64,000 nucleotides of DNA from Hydrangea macrophylla (GCA_033977485.1 CM066997.1:76292634-76356633); one strand, 5' to 3'; positions 30,699-43,829 are shown, numbered from the stretch's first letter. The notes: a model not told the origin generated them from the letters alone. Translations and numbers: made by a program.

Positions 30699-31795
30699 TC
30701 ATCTCTTCTTCTTATAGATCCACTTACATCCAATGGGTTTTATTTCATTGGGTGGTTCTACAAGATCCCAGACTTGATTGGAGTACATGGGCTCCATTTC
30801 AGACTTCATAGCCTTTTGCCAAAGATCTGCATCTTTATCCTGGAGTGCTTCATTGTAGTTACAGGGATCGATACCTTGTTCATCAGGGACCTGGTCATAA
30901 GACTCTCCCAAGAACATATACCGGTCAGGTTGAATAATAACCCTCCTACTATGACGAGGCACAACTCGTGTCTGTGTATCACTGATATTTCGTTGTGAAG
31001 ATTCTGAACCTAATACACCATTATCTGCACGCTGTACTGGTTCATGAACCTGCGTGTTAATGGTTGGTTCGGGATCTACACGAGTTTCGATAATCCTCCC
31101 ACAACGACGTGGTAATGGAATATCGATAACTCTTTCTTGTGGTGTTTCTTCTCGTACCATTGGTATCAAAGAAGTATGTCTCGGTGTCTCTCCTCTCATT
31201 TCCTCTAGAACAATACGACTTCTGAGCTTGTGGTCCATAACATAGTCCTCTTCTAAGAATGTGGCATTGGTGCTAACAATAACCTTCTGATCCTTAGGAC
31301 TATAAAACAGACCACCTTTATGTTCCTCTTGGATACCCAACAAAGAAACATACTTCTGTTCTCGATTCCAACTTTTCTGCGTTCCCTTTCAGCACATGTG
31401 CTGGACTACCCCAGATCCGAACATGCCGCAGACTAGGCTTTCGCCCAGTCCACAATTCCGTGGGAGTAGTAGGTACTGACTTAGATGGTACCAAGTTTAG
31501 AATGTATGCAGCTGTCTCTAATGCGTGTCCCCAAAAGGAAATTGGTAAATCCGAGTAACTCATCATAGATCTTACAATATCCATGAGAGTCATGTTCCTT
31601 CTTTCTGCTACACCGTTCTGCTGAGGTATACGGGGTGCAGACAATTGGGATGTAATCCCTTGATCCAATAAGTATTCCCTAAACTCTCCCAAGAGGTACT
31701 CTCCACCACGATCAGATCGTAGTGTCTTGATACATTTACCTAGACGCTTCTCCGTTTCAGCCTTGAAGTCTTTGAATTTCTCAAAGCAGATGTTC
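30699..31795 (-). pseudogene. Copia integrase C-terminal part and linker to RT
   Basis: Reading from 31795: [27 protein letters not shown] (second catalytic Asp region), [10 protein letters not shown] (the Glu-bearing helix) and [13 protein letters not shown]. These are the integrase core and GKxP-like tail of copia. A frameshift near 31320-31345 moves the reading frame to the ~210-codon linker that ends PIGCKWIYKKKR. A TGA there interrupts the junction to RT, replacing what is normally a Gly codon. Confidence 0.85.
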
Positions 31796-32963
31796 GAATT
31801 TCTTTTTATCAAAGTTATTGAGAAACTTGATAAATTAGAAGTATTCGATTTTAATAAAAGTAGAAAGATGCTCAAATTTCTATTTATCAAAGTTATTGAA
31901 CAACTTGATAAACATGAATATTTGGTAAAAGAAAAAAAAAGGATTTTTTTTATTTATTTTGTTTTTTTATTTTTTGTTTATTTTTTATTTTTATTTTTGT
32001 ATTCTTTTTTAAGAAGTTTTCTAATATACTAGATTTTATTCACTTGAAAAAGTTCAAAATCCCAAAAGAAATAAATAAAAGCAAAGTTTTACAAAAATTT
32101 ATTTCGAAGTGCAGTTTTTTCACAGCTTTAAGAGAAGTTTTCCAAAAATGGAATGGAGAGGTTCTGGTGTTCCCAATTTTTCAAACTTTTGAGAGAATGT
32201 TTCCAAATGAGTCTAGTTTCCATGGTAGAAAACCATTATGCAATATCTTTTGTAGATTGGGAGAAATTGAATTTCGAAGCACCCTTACTCAGAAAAAGGG
32301 ACTGCACTGTCGACTGAAATTGGACGATTTTTTACAAAAATTAAACTGATCTGAAAAAAATCAAAAACATTCATAGGCGTAGTTAAAAGGCTATAGTTAA
32401 TGGACAAAAAATATGGAGTGAAGAAAAAATCTTTGAAGTAGTCCAAACAGTGAACGTGATCTGGTGTCACTGTTGTGATGTTTCTGACAGATTGTATGCC
32501 TTGTGTGTTTGTGCTTTGAAAATGGGTCATACGATTTTTGTAAATTATGAGAAAAATCATATGAAACTATCATTGAGTAAGGAATACTCTCCAATTGGTT
32601 TCATTTGATTTGAATCAAAAATAAATTTATGGTGATATTTTGATTATCATCACAGCAGTGGACGTTAGCAACATGGACTGTTTGGTGCTTCAATGGTGAT
32701 TGAGGTTGGAGAAGAGAGATGAAGAAGAGATGAGGGAGTGGGGCTGCTCCCTCCTTATGCAGATATTAATGTGTGGGTATTTGTATTGGAAAGAAGAGAA
32801 GAGGGAGAGAAATAAAAAAAGAAAAAGAAAGGAGAGTGAGAGATAAAGATGGAAGTAATAAAAAAGAGAAAAGTAAATGAAAATGGGATCCTAGCATGTG
32901 CTGGATTTTATTTTATTTTTTGTTTGTTTTCTCCTTTGTGAATCCATCGAAAGTGTTCCCCCA

Positions 32964-32994
<31 letters not shown>

Positions 32995-33173
32995 CCCCAA
33001 AAAAATGTGGAGCAATAGTCATGTGTGGTCGGGTGCATGCGAGATTGTTGACCTTTTAACCCCATAATTTTGACTTACAATATCTTTTCTATATGAAGTC
33101 AGATAGAGATGATTAACAAAAATGACACTTTATTTTTGAACTGATTGGGTTGGGCAAAAATGGAGTGTCTACA
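31796..33173. other. Unassigned sequence ending in an LTR-like edge, with a 28-nt C run
   Basis: The right boundary GGAGTGTCTACA (minus strand TGTAGACACTCCATTTTTGCC at 33173) resembles LTR starts and parallels the edge at 1460, but the adjoining sequences do not align by eye. A run of 28 consecutive C lies at 32964-32991 in a C-rich stretch of over 40 bases. The 101-codon frame at 32044-32349 and others are unremarkable. Confidence 0.35.
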
Positions 33174-33677
33174 ATAGTTGTACGACATATTGTGATTATA
33201 TTTGGTGGTATCACATGCCAATACATATGTTACAATTGACAAAGCATTTGGAAACCAACTTGGGACTCAAATCAGCACTCAAAATGTAACAATTTTATTC
33301 ATCTAGCCTATCTGGGTAGTTGAATTTCCCATTGAATTATTTGAGAAAATGATAAAAACATACAAAAAAATATAATTAGTTTGCTGGAGAAAACAAAATT
33401 GAGCATGAGAAATATGTTTTCTTTTTTACACCAGCTGTACCTCATGAAGAGAGCTGCAAACTTTAACTAAGAGATTAAAAAAGAGGAAAGGGGAAAAATC
33501 CACGTAGGTGCATCACCTCTGAACTGAGGGTATCGAAAATTGAACCACATCGAAAATTGAACCACAATGGCCGAATTTGTCGTGGCCATTGTCGAACCTT
33601 GCTATCAGTCTGCCATTGTAGCCGGAGAGAATTGAAATTGGAATACAGATTTGAATTTGAGATGAGAAAACTGTAGC

Positions 33678-33709
<32 letters not shown>

Positions 33710-34192
33710 GAGCTGTCAGTGGCGGATGGAGACAGAGAGAGCCGAGAGGAATAGTGGTGCAGTTCCACGTGACAAGGCGACAACGTTGTAGGTTAGTGAA
33801 ATAGTATGACTAAGAGCTCCGAGTCACTGCCTTTCCAACATGTGTTTAATTTCCACTATTGGCCCTGTGCAAGGAGTTGTATTTAACAGAAACAGGTGCT
33901 AGACTGTAGAAGGATATGGTATTTACATTATTTTATTATGAAGGGTATGATATGTGTGTGTATATGTTGTAATAGGCCCATCCAAATAAAATGGGTTTTA
34001 CCCATAGTCGATTGAATTTTGTTACCTTATGATGGCAAATGACTGACGGAGGAGTTGATTGAAACAATTTTAAAGATGTAAGGGGTATAAGTGATGCAAT
34101 TAAAATTGTAGGAGTTAATCTGAGGCTGAGCCTAAATTATGGGGGTGAAACTTTAATTTACCCTATTTATTATTAGTTAGAGGTTATAGTTT
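33174..34192. other. No gene recognised
   Basis: Contains a (GA)n microsatellite at 33678-33710 with GC-richer flanks (33500-33790) and a minus-strand 102-codon frame that is Ser/Leu biased by the microsatellite. Nothing convincing is present. Confidence 0.4.
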
Positions 34193-34293
34193 GGAGAAAT
34201 TACACTTACACGCCATATACCTTATTTTCATTATAATCTCTGTAGTTTCAAATGTGTCATTAATAACTATGTACTTTCAACTAAAATGTCAGT

Positions 34294-36767
34294 TGTAACA
34301 CCCTGTAATTTCATTTCCTTAATGAATGAATATTTCACTTTTAATTCTCTTTATAATATTTACTTGGAGTCAAACTGTAATTTTCATTAATATAGAGATA
34401 CTTTTACGGATTTGAAAACAATATCTATACTTTTGTATTAACCGGGAATATATGTCTTAAGTTATATAATTTTCTGTATATTTTTATTTCAACCATAAAA
34501 TACCAGTTTTGTTTTGAAGCTGCGACTATATCGCGATATAGGTGCAGGAGCACGTGAGCTCGCCACACGGGATAATGCCCGTTGGTTGCTTGGAGCCCAA
34601 ATATTTCTCAGATTATATACATGTATATATCATTCTAAACTCACAGACTCTCATCTCTTTCATTCTCACTCACAGTCTCTCAATCTCTCAAAATTTCTCT
34701 CATTCTCTTTTGTTTTCAAGGATCAAAAAACACACACACATATTCAGATTATATATATAGATACACATACAAATACATAGATATATATATAGTTCAAGAA
34801 CGGAGGAGAATTCGAATGACAGAATCGACGGCGAAAATTATCGGTCTCAAATTTTCAGTCTAATCACCCTCAGTGAGTAATTTAAACTCACTCACCATGT
34901 TTATATAAGTGTATTTCAGTTTATATATATGTGTATATGTGTGTATATATAGATACACCATTAAAGCTTGAAAGTTGGAGTTTTATGAAACTTAACCAAA
35001 ATGAAATCCGTGAATTGGGAATGAAAGATTTTAGTCCCAATAAACTACAGTTCGAATCCTACGAAGTAATTTATTCGTATCGCGACGTATCATTGATTTA
35101 AAGTTTTGTCACTCTAACTTTAATCGCAAAAATCGAGAAATACAATCCGTATTAGTTTAAATTGATCACATATTCGTAATCTACACGGAAAACCAGATAA
35201 ATCCATATATGGCATGATATGGTTGAAATAGAATTTGAAAATGGGTATGTAACAGTTTGGAAAATTGAAAACAGGGGAAAAAAAACAAAGAAGATGAGGT
35301 TCTGCAACAACTCGCGCGCATGACCCGCTCGTGCGGTCCGCTCACGCGAGGTGTGTATTTTTGGGCAGAAAGGAAATTTTAAAAGATTTTACAAAAAAGG
35401 CCTAATTGCGCGCGCGACACCCCCCTCCCTCGCTCGCGCGACCCGCTCGCGCGACCTGGGCATTTTGAGCAGTTTTTGTATTTTTGTATAAGGGACTGTT
35501 TGGAAAAGGTTTTGAAAGTTTGTAAAGAACTGTTTGACAGATATACTGTTTTAAAGGCTCACTGTTAGAAATTGGACTTATAAGAACGATTAAAGCCAAG
35601 ATCTATGTTGAACGAATTTCCAGCTTTGAGATTAATAACTGTTACTACAAACTGTGAACATTGACATATATATTAGGGTCGAGGTTGTGTCAACATGCAT
35701 GTGTGTGAGAAAGTGTGAAAAGAGTAAAGAGTGGCGGTCTGGTGTGCGACCTCAATATTGATCGGATATTATTCCTGGTATTGGAGGTGACAGTGTTGTG
35801 TACGACTTAGCTATCGATCAGATATTATTCCTGGTATCTAAGGCGCGCATTTCGGATATCGATCGGATATTATTCCTGGTATCTGAAGCGATGGTTGGTC
35901 GTGATCGACCCAGATATCGATCGGATATTATTCCTGGTATTTGAGGTAATAGCGTGGTGTGCGACCTCAATATCGATCGGATATTTATTCCTGGTATTGG
36001 AGGCGACATTGTTGTGTACGACTTAGATATCGATCGGATATTATTTCTGGTATCTAAGGCACGCGTTTCGGATATTGATCGGATATTATTCCTGATATCC
36101 GAAGCGATGGTATGGTGTGCGGTTTTGGATATCGATCGAATATTATTCCTGGTATCTGAGGTAATGGTTTGGTTGAGTCAAGTTTTGTTGAGAGAAAAGA
36201 GTCAGAAAGATGAGATATTACATTGTTCATGCACGGTTGCATATTTATTGCTTACTTTATTCCCCCGTGACTTATGTTGGAGTTGTAACCTTGAATATAT
36301 TGTTCTATCATTTTATATTACACTGTGGTTATACATGCTTATATATATATATATATATATATTGTGAGCACTTGTTTATTTTGCTCATCAGCTTTCATAA
36401 GCTGACGACGTTGATGCGTCCTGGACTCTATGTCCAGATTTTCAGGGTCAGGAGCAGCCAGGGTATTTCGGCTATGCTAGTTAGAGGCAGGGGACAACTT
36501 TATATTTCCTATGTCTTTTTAATTTTGGGTTGTAATAAACTAATTTTAGACATTTGAATAAGGGCGTTTTGTGCCTAAGACCTGGACTTATGTAATAGTT
36601 TAGTAAGTTTTTATTTCGGAGCTTATGTTTATTAGTATCCTTTCCTTTAGAAATGTTGTTAAGCTATTTTGTTGCAGGGACAATTGGTCATACTCACTTG
36701 TCACGACCTACGAGTCCATAATGGAAATTAAATGCTATCCTGAATTATGTTACGTCAGGGCGTGACA
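34294..36767 (+). repeat. 5' LTR of the chromovirus
   Basis: 2474 bp, very similar to the 3' LTR. The promoter-like region includes TATATATAG boxes around 34750-34790. A GC-rich block of CGCGCGCG/CCGCTCGCGCG at 35308-35456 and eight units of an ATATCGATCGGATATTATTCC repeat (35750-36170) follow. Confidence 0.9.
35750..36172. repeat. LTR-internal tandem repeat built on GATATCGATCGGATATTATT
   Basis: Eight units with a conserved core (ATATCGATCGGATATTATTCCTGGTATC-type, positions approximately 35756, 35813, 35856, 35914, 35971, 36027, 36073 and 36129) are separated by spacers of three recurring types, giving 43-60 bp periods. The core holds overlapping palindromes (GATATC, ATCGAT, CGATCG). The 3' LTR has seven units. 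Confidence 0.85.
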
Positions 36768-36772
36768 GGCTT

Positions 36773-36790
36773 TTTTGTATCAGAGCCAGG
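36773..36790 (+). other. Primer-binding site of the chromovirus
   Basis: TTGTATCAGAGCCAGG, six bases after the LTR, matches the initiator-Met tRNA complement with one change (TGGTATCAGAGCC expected). Confidence 0.75.
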
Positions 36791-36942
36791 TTTTGGCTCG
36801 ACCAATTGTCCAGAAACACATAGGATCTCCCGTTAAGATAGAATTAAGATAAGATTGTTCGACTTCATTCTCGTGTTTAGTCGCTTTCTATCATTGAGAA
36901 TTTTCTTTCTTCTCGAGAGATTGACCGAATTCTTGTTGATCA

Positions 36943-37980
36943 ATGGATAGGTACCGTTCTCTCGATTATATGGCTGGAAGAAATCTCAGGAATCGTCCCG
37001 CTATTGAAGCTGCACCCTCGGTAGTAGACCCAACCGAAATGTTTGAGGCTTTTGTAAGGAGATTGGAGAGGGTTAGCGATCAGAACACAATGAACAATAA
37101 TCAGAATGGGAATCATAACGGGAATGGGAGGCAAGCCCACCAGACTGGAGACAAGCTTCTCAAGGAGTTTCGCGCTCTGCGACCTGAGTATTTTGCTGGG
37201 ACTGATGAACCCTGGCAAGCAGAACAGCGGCTACGCCAGATGGAGTGTATCTTTGAGACCATAGAGTGCACTGATTTGGAGAAGAAGTGTCTGGCTATCT
37301 TTCAGCTATCATATGCAGCGACTGATTGGTGAGATGCTGAAAAGGCGAACATAGGGGAAGAAGCTACAAGGAGAATGTTGTGGGTGGTGTTCAAGGAAAG
37401 ATTTCTCGAGAAGTATTTTTCTGAAGAAAAGAAGGACAAGAGAGAGAAAGAGTTTATGGAATTGACTCAAGGAAATCTGACTGTCCGTGAGTACACTACT
37501 TGATTTGAGCGTCTGTCTCGCTTTGCTCCGCATATGGTGGACACACCCCAGAGGAAAATCAAGAAGTATCACCGGGGTCTCAACTTGTCTCTCCGACATC
37601 TGACTATGGGGCATCTGGGCCAGTCATTTGAAGCTCTGGTGAGATTGGCTACGGGGTTGGAGAATGATGATTGTCAGAATTCAAAGCCATTTGGAAATCG
37701 ACCTCTGCAGAAGGGTTATTCTGGACAGAAACCAGGGTACCCTCAGGGATAGAAAAGGACCTGGGATGGAGGGAGGAAACCTCAACAGACACAAGCAGTA
37801 CAATAGTATCCGCCTCGAGCAACGGGAGGGAACAACAATAATAACTGCTTCAGTTGTGGTAATCCCGGTCATCGAGCTAAAGATTGCAGAGTAACTAGGC
37901 GTGTTGATCGTCCGGGAGTTGTGTGCTATAATTGTGGCATGCTAGGTCACATAAGTCTGGACTGCAAGGCTCCTAGAAGA
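36943..37980 (+). pseudogene. Chromovirus gag
   Basis: Start ATG at 36943. The capsid region runs through EFRALRPEYFAGTDEPWQAE and MECIFETIECTDLEKKCLAIFQLS, followed by the family's RFLEKYF and LTQGNLTVREY blocks. Two adjacent zinc knuckles, CFSCGNPGHRAKDC and CYNCGMLGHISLDC, end the protein near 37960. In-frame stops occur at 37330 (TGG to TGA), about 37501 (CGA to TGA), 37750 (CAG to TAG) and about 37807 (CAA/CAG to TAG). All four are C-to-T or G-to-A changes. Confidence 0.88.
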
Positions 37981-39900
37981 GGTAATCATGGTCATCAAGG
38001 ACAGGCCCGCCTGAATGCTGTTATCCTCGAGGCTACTGGCTATGAAGAAACAGAGTACGAAGAAGGTACTTATGAGGAAGGACTGCCTGAGCAACAGACA
38101 GTGGAAGGTACTCTAACCTTGTTTAACTCTCATGTTAAAGTTTTATTTGACACGGGTGCTACACATTCATTTATATCTATTAAGACTGTTCGAAAGTTGG
38201 GAATAGTATCGCAACATTTAAATGAAGCCTTGAGTGCTGCCTCACCCTTAGGAACCACCATCAAGTTATTACATGTATGTAAGGATTATCCTCTACGGTT
38301 AGGAGACCGTGAACTTTTGGCAAGATTGGTGGTTCTGTCGATGAAGGAGTTCGATATAATCCTAGGAATGGATTGGCTCGAGAAGAATCATGCGAAGTTG
38401 GATTGTGCAAGGAAGAGGATCACATTTGCAGACAATGGGAATCGACCCTTCGATTTCCAATGTAACCCTTCAGGTGATATGTTCCTCACTAGATGCCTAG
38501 CAAATATTGAGGTTGTCAGTGCAGAGGTGATAGTGTCATCAATACCGGTGATCAAAGAGTTCGAGAAAGTATTCTGAGATATTTCTGGATTACCACCTGA
38601 GAGGGACATAGAATTCTGTGTGGAACTGGCACCAGGCACTCGACCTATAACCAAGGTTCCCTATAGGATGGCCCCTACAGAGTTACTGGAGTTGAAGGAA
38701 CAAGTTCAAGAACTTGAGAAGCTGGGTTTTGTTCGTCCAAGTACTTCACCTTGGGGAGCACCAGTGTTATTCGTGAAGAAGAAGGATGGGACAATGCAGT
38801 TGTGTATTGACTACCGGGAATTGAATAAGGTTACTATCAAGAATAAGTATCCTTTACCTCAGATAGACGATCTGTTTGATCAATTGCAAGGAGCCACGAC
38901 CTTTTCTAAGATTGATCTACGGTCAAGGTATCACCAGTTAAGGGTGCGGAAGGAAGACATACCTAAACTGCTTTCAGGACGAGGTACGAACACTATGAGT
39001 TCTTAGTGATGCCGTTTGGGATGACGAATGCTCCGGCTGTGTTTATGGACTTGATGAACAGAGTATTCAAGCTATACTTAGATCAATTTGTTATTGTCTT
39101 CATCGACGATATTTTGATTTATTCCAAGTCAGAGAAAGAGCATGAACAACATCTACGGATCGCGTTGCAAACTCTCAAGGATCACCGCCTGTATGCTAAA
39201 TTCAGCAAGTGTGAATTCTGGCTTCACGAAGTTAAGTTCCTTGGGCATGTGATCTCACAATAAGGAATCGCGGTTGACTCCTCAAAGACCGATGCAGTGG
39301 CAAATTGCACTCGGCTAACCAATGCTACAGAAATCAGAAGTTTTCTGGGACTCGCTGGTTACTATCGGAGATTTGTAGAGGGTTTCTCAAAGATAGCATC
39401 CCCGTTAACTGGTTTGACTAAGAAAGATTTGAAGTTTGAGTGGACTGATAAGCATGAACGCGCTTTTCTGGAATTGAAAGAGAGATTGACAACAGCGCCA
39501 GTACTTACGATACCAAAGGATGGTGAGAAGTTCACTATTTTTAGTGACTCCTCTTATCAAGGATTGGGATGTGTCCTTATGCAAGACGATAATAATATCA
39601 CCTATGGTTCACGACAGTTGAAGCCAAATGAATTGAATTACCCAGCTCATGATTTGGAGCTAGCAGTAGTCGTGTTCGCACTTAAGATCTGGAGACACTA
39701 CCTCTACGGGAAAAAGTTTGATTTATTCTCAGACCACAAGAGCCTCAAGTATTTGTTTATTCAGAAAGAGCTGAATATGAGGCAACGCCGGTGGATGGAA
39801 CTGATCAAGGACTATGACTTTACATTAGAGTACCACCCTGGTAAGGCTAATGTAGTCGCTGACACCCTAAGTCGGAAACCTCAAGGAACGATTGCTTCAT
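37981..39900 (+). pseudogene. Chromovirus protease, reverse transcriptase and RNase H
   Basis: The protease keeps LFDTGATHSFIS and IILGMDWL. RT has [34 protein letters not shown] and the catalytic FIDDILIYS. RNase H has [18 protein letters not shown] and [17 protein letters not shown]. Damage: TGA at 38575 between protease and RT, a 1-nt deletion near 38968 (AAA-CTGCT) that shifts the frame between the first RT blocks and MPFGMTNAP, and a TAA at 39261. The RT catalytic aspartates themselves are intact. Confidence 0.9.
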
Positions 39901-40178
39901 TGATGATAAGGGAATGGAAAGCCTTGGAGACAATCGCAGAATTTGATATGCAGATTTCTGAGGGAAGTGTCGGGCAACTCTTTGGATGCCTCATGGTACA
40001 ACCAACACTTGTGAGTCGAATTATCGAGGCCCAAAAGAAAGACGAGAAGTTTCAAGTATGGTTCACCAAGATGTCAAAAAAGGACCCTACGGAATGGAAG
40101 GTTGGGACCGATGGAGGATACCGATGCCGAGACAGATTCTGTGTGCCAGATTCTGGAGATTTGAGAAAAGATATTCTC

Positions 40179-41460
40179 TAAGAAGCACATAAATCGAGAC
40201 TAACAGTACACCCAGGAGGAACAAAGATGTATAAGGATTTGAAGAGAAACTTCTGGTGGGAAGGGATGAAACGAGAAGTAGCCGAGTTTGTGACTAAATG
40301 TTTGACTTGTCAACAAGTGAAGGCCGAACATCAGAGACCCTCGGGATTGTTGCAACCCTTACCTGTTCCAGGATGGAAGTGGGAACACATAACTATGGAT
40401 TTCGTGGTTGGGCTACCCCGATCACAACAGAATCATGACGCGATTTGGGTAATTGTGGATCGTCTGACGAAGTCCGCACACTTCATCGCGTACAATATGA
40501 CTTACCCAGTAGAAAGGATGAGTCGAATGTACCTACAGCAAATTGTGTGACTGCACGGTGTGCCTGTGTCGATTGTATCAGACCGCGATGCACGTTTTAC
40601 CTCGGGATTTTGGGAAAGTCTGCAGAAGGCTATGGGAACTTCGCTCAAGATGAGTACTGCTTTCCATCCTCAGACTGATGGACAGACTAAGCGTGTTAAT
40701 CAAATTATGGAAGATATGCTGAGAGCTTGTGCAATCGATTTTGAAGGATCTTGGGAGACTCACTTACCGTTGGTCGAATTTGCGTATAACAACAGTTATC
40801 ACTCGAGTATTGGGATGGCACCATTCAAAGCCTTGTACGGACGGCCATGTAGATCTTCGTTGTGTTGGGCTAAAGTGGGAGACACAGAATTGTTGGGACC
40901 AGAGTTGGTGAGAGAGACCAATGAGAAGATTTCACTGGTCAGGGAAAGAATGAAAACTGCACAGAGTAGACACAAGAATTATGCAGATCGACGTCAAAAG
41001 GATTTGGAGTTCAGTATCGGTGATCACGTCCTCCTTAAAGTTTCACCTATTCGGGGAGTAGTACGTTTTGGTCAGAAAAGAGGGAAGTTGGCATCCCGTT
41101 TCATCGGACCATTCGAGGTTTTGGAGCGAGTTGCAAAAGCGGCTTATCGACTCGCGTTGCCACCAAAGTTGTCGGGTGTTCATAACGTGTTCCATGTTAG
41201 TATGTTAAGGAAATACATACGGGATCCTTCACATGTGGTAAATTTTGATGATATTGAGACAAGTCAGAATGTTGTCTACAAGGATAGACCTGTGAGGATT
41301 CTTGACCAGAGTATCAAGAGGCTGAGAAGAAGAGACGTTCCTTTGGTTAAGGTTCAGTGGAGGCATCATGACGAGGGAGAAGCGTCATAGGAGTTAGAGT
41401 CAGACATGGACTAGGTACCCCGAGTTATTTCAGGATTAGTTAGCTCAGATTTCGGAGCAA
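40179..41460 (+). pseudogene. Chromovirus integrase with chromodomain-like tail
   Basis: The HHCC zinc domain region (VHPGGTKMYKDLKRNFWW...CLTCQQVKAEHQ) is followed by the DDE core: [22 protein letters not shown] and [39 protein letters not shown] tail and HVSMLRKYI lead to a chromodomain-type C-terminus ([14 protein letters not shown]), cut by stops at 41388 and about 41412. Additional stops lie at 40179 and 40548. Confidence 0.88.
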
Positions 41461-41483
41461 AATCTCCGTTAAGGTGAGTAGAG

Positions 41484-43829
41484 TGTAACAACCTGTAATT
41501 TCATTTCCTTAATGAATGAATATTTCACTTTTAATTCTCTTTATAATATTTACTTGGGGTCAAACTGTAATTTTTATTAATATAGAGATACTTTTACGGA
41601 TTTGAAAACAATATCTATACTTTTGTATTAACTGGGAATATATTTCTTAAGTTATATAATTTTCTGTATATTTTTATTTCAACCGTAAAATACCAGTTTT
41701 GTTTTGAAGCTGCGACTATATCGCGATATAGGTGCAGGAGCACGTGAGCTCACCACACGGGATAATACCCGTTGGTTGCTTGGAGCCCAAATATTTAACA
41801 GATTATATATATATATATATATGTATATATCACTCTAAACTCACAGACTCTCATCTCTCTCATTCTCACTCACAGTCTCTCAATCTCTCAAAATTTCTCT
41901 CATTCTCTTTTGTTTTCAAGGATCAAAAAACACACACACATATTCAGATTATATATATAGATACATATACAAATACATAGATATATATATAGTTCAAGAA
42001 CGGAGGAGAATTCGAACGACGGAATCGACGGTGGAAATTATCGGTCTCAAATTTTCAGTCTAATCACCCTCAGTGAGTAATTTCAACTCACTCACCATGT
42101 TTATATAAGTGTATTTCAGTTTATATATGTGTGTATATGTGTGTATATATAGATACACTATTAAAGCTTGAAAGTTGGAGTTTTATGAAACTTAACCAAA
42201 ATGAAATTCGTGAATTGGGAATGAAAGATTTTAGTCCCAATAAGCTACAGTTCGAATCCAACGAAGTAATTTATTCGTATCGCGACGTATCGTTGATTTA
42301 AAGTTTTGTCACTGTAACTTTAATCGCAAAAATCGAGAGATACAATCCGTATTAGTTTAAATTGATCACATATTTGTAATCTACGTGGAAAACCAGATAA
42401 ATCCATATATGGCATGATATGGTTGAAACAGAATTTGAAAATGGATATGTAGCAGTTTGGAAAATCGAAAACAGGGGAAAAAACGAAGAAGATGAGGTTC
42501 TACAACAATTCGCGCGCGTGACCCGCTCGCGCGACACCCCCCTTCCTCGCTCGCGCGGCCCGCTCGCGCGACCTAGGCATTTTGAGCAGTTTTTGTATTT
42601 TTGTATAAGGGACTGTTTGGAAAAGGTTTTGAAAGTTTGTAAAGAACTGTTTGATAGATATACTGTTTTAAAGGATCACTGTTAGAAATTGGACTTATAA
42701 GAACGATTAAAGCCGAGATCTATGTTGAACGAATATCGAGCTTTGAGATTAATAACTGTTACTACAAACTGTGAACATTGACATACATATTAGGGTCGAG
42801 GTTGTGTCAACATGCATGTGTGTGAGAAAGCGTAAAAAGAGTAAAGAGTGGCGGTCTGGTGTGCGACCTCAATATCGATCGGATATTATTCTTGGTATTG
42901 GAGGCGACAGTGTTATGTACGACTTAGATATCGATCGGACATTATTCCTGGTATCCGAAGCGATGGTTGGTCATGATCGACCCAGATATCGATCGGATAT
43001 TATTCTTGGTATCTGAGGCGATAGCGTGGTGTGCGACCTCAATATCAATCGGATATTTATTCCTGGTATTGGAGGCGACAGTGTTGTGTACGACTTAGAT
43101 ATCGATCGGATATTATTCCTGGTATCTAAGGCGCGCGTTTCGGATATTGATCGGATATTATTCCTGGTATCCGAAGCGATGGTATGGTGTGCGATTTTGG
43201 ATATCGATCGGATATTATTCCTGGTATCTGAGGTAATGGTTTGGTTGAGTCAAGTTTTGTTGAGAGAAAAGAGTCAGAAAGATGAGATGTTACATTGTTC
43301 ATGCACGGTCGCATATTTATTGCTTACTTTATTCCCCCGTGACTTATGTTGGAGTTGTAACCTTGAATATATTGTTCTATCATTTTATATTACACTGTGG
43401 CTATACATGCTTATATATATACATTGCGAGCACTTGTTTATTTTGCTCACCAGCTTTCACAAGCTGACGGCGTTGATGCGTCATGGACTCTATGTCCAGA
43501 TTTTCAGGGTCAGGAGCAGCCAGGGTATTTCGACTATGCTAGTTAGAGGCAGAGGACAACTTTATATTTCCTATGTCTTTTTAATTTCGGGTTGTAATAA
43601 ACTAGTTTTAGACATTTGAATAAGGGCGTTTTGTGCCTAAGACCTGGACTTATGTAATAGTTTAGTAAGTTTTTATTTTGGAGCTTATGTTTATTAGTAT
43701 CCTTTCCTTTAGAAACGTTGTTAAGTTATTTTGTTGTAGGGACAATTGGTCATATTCACTTGTCACGACCTACGAGTTCATAAAGGAAATTAAATGCTAT
43801 CCTGAATTATGCTACGTCGGGGCGTGACA
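41484..43829 (+). repeat. 3' LTR of the chromovirus
   Basis: 2346 bp, about 95 percent or more alike to the 5' LTR by eye. It has a deletion of about 90 bp within the GC-rich block (compare 35327-35415 with 42525-42535), at short GCGCGCGAC repeats. It has seven instead of eight units of the ATATCGATCGGATATT array (42868-43235). Confidence 0.9.

Larger units (their letters stand above)
28054..31795 (-). mobile_element. Ty1/copia retrotransposon, 5'-truncated, minus strand
   Basis: It comprises the C-terminal half of integrase, RT and part of RNase H, then a purine tract and a 3' LTR. The 5' LTR, gag, protease and the integrase zinc domain are missing: homology stops at about 31795, where T/A-rich DNA with a direct ~40-bp repeat (31797-31910) begins. 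The order integrase before RT identifies copia. Confidence 0.88.
34294..43829 (+). mobile_element. Ty3/gypsy chromovirus, Tekay/Del-like, complete but mutated
   Basis: LTRs TGTAACACCC.../...GGGCGTGACA flank gag, protease, RT, RNase H and integrase in gypsy order. The target duplication is TCAGT (34289-34293) versus TCAGC (43830-43834), one mismatch. The integrase tail (HVSMLRKYI, then [14 protein letters not shown]) is of the Tekay/Del chromovirus type with a degenerate chromodomain region. Stops and frameshifts in every domain preclude autonomous movement. Confidence 0.9.

Noticed and set aside
32044..32349. 101-codon plus-strand ORF
   Set aside because: No recognisable domain, low-complexity neighbourhood and no splice or promoter context. 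Likely chance.
1..33173. A single giant LTR element bounded by the TGTAGACAC edges at 1460 and 33173
   Set aside because: Both edges face the same way and share a short start, but the adjoining several hundred bases do not align by eye, so I did not pair them as LTRs of one element.
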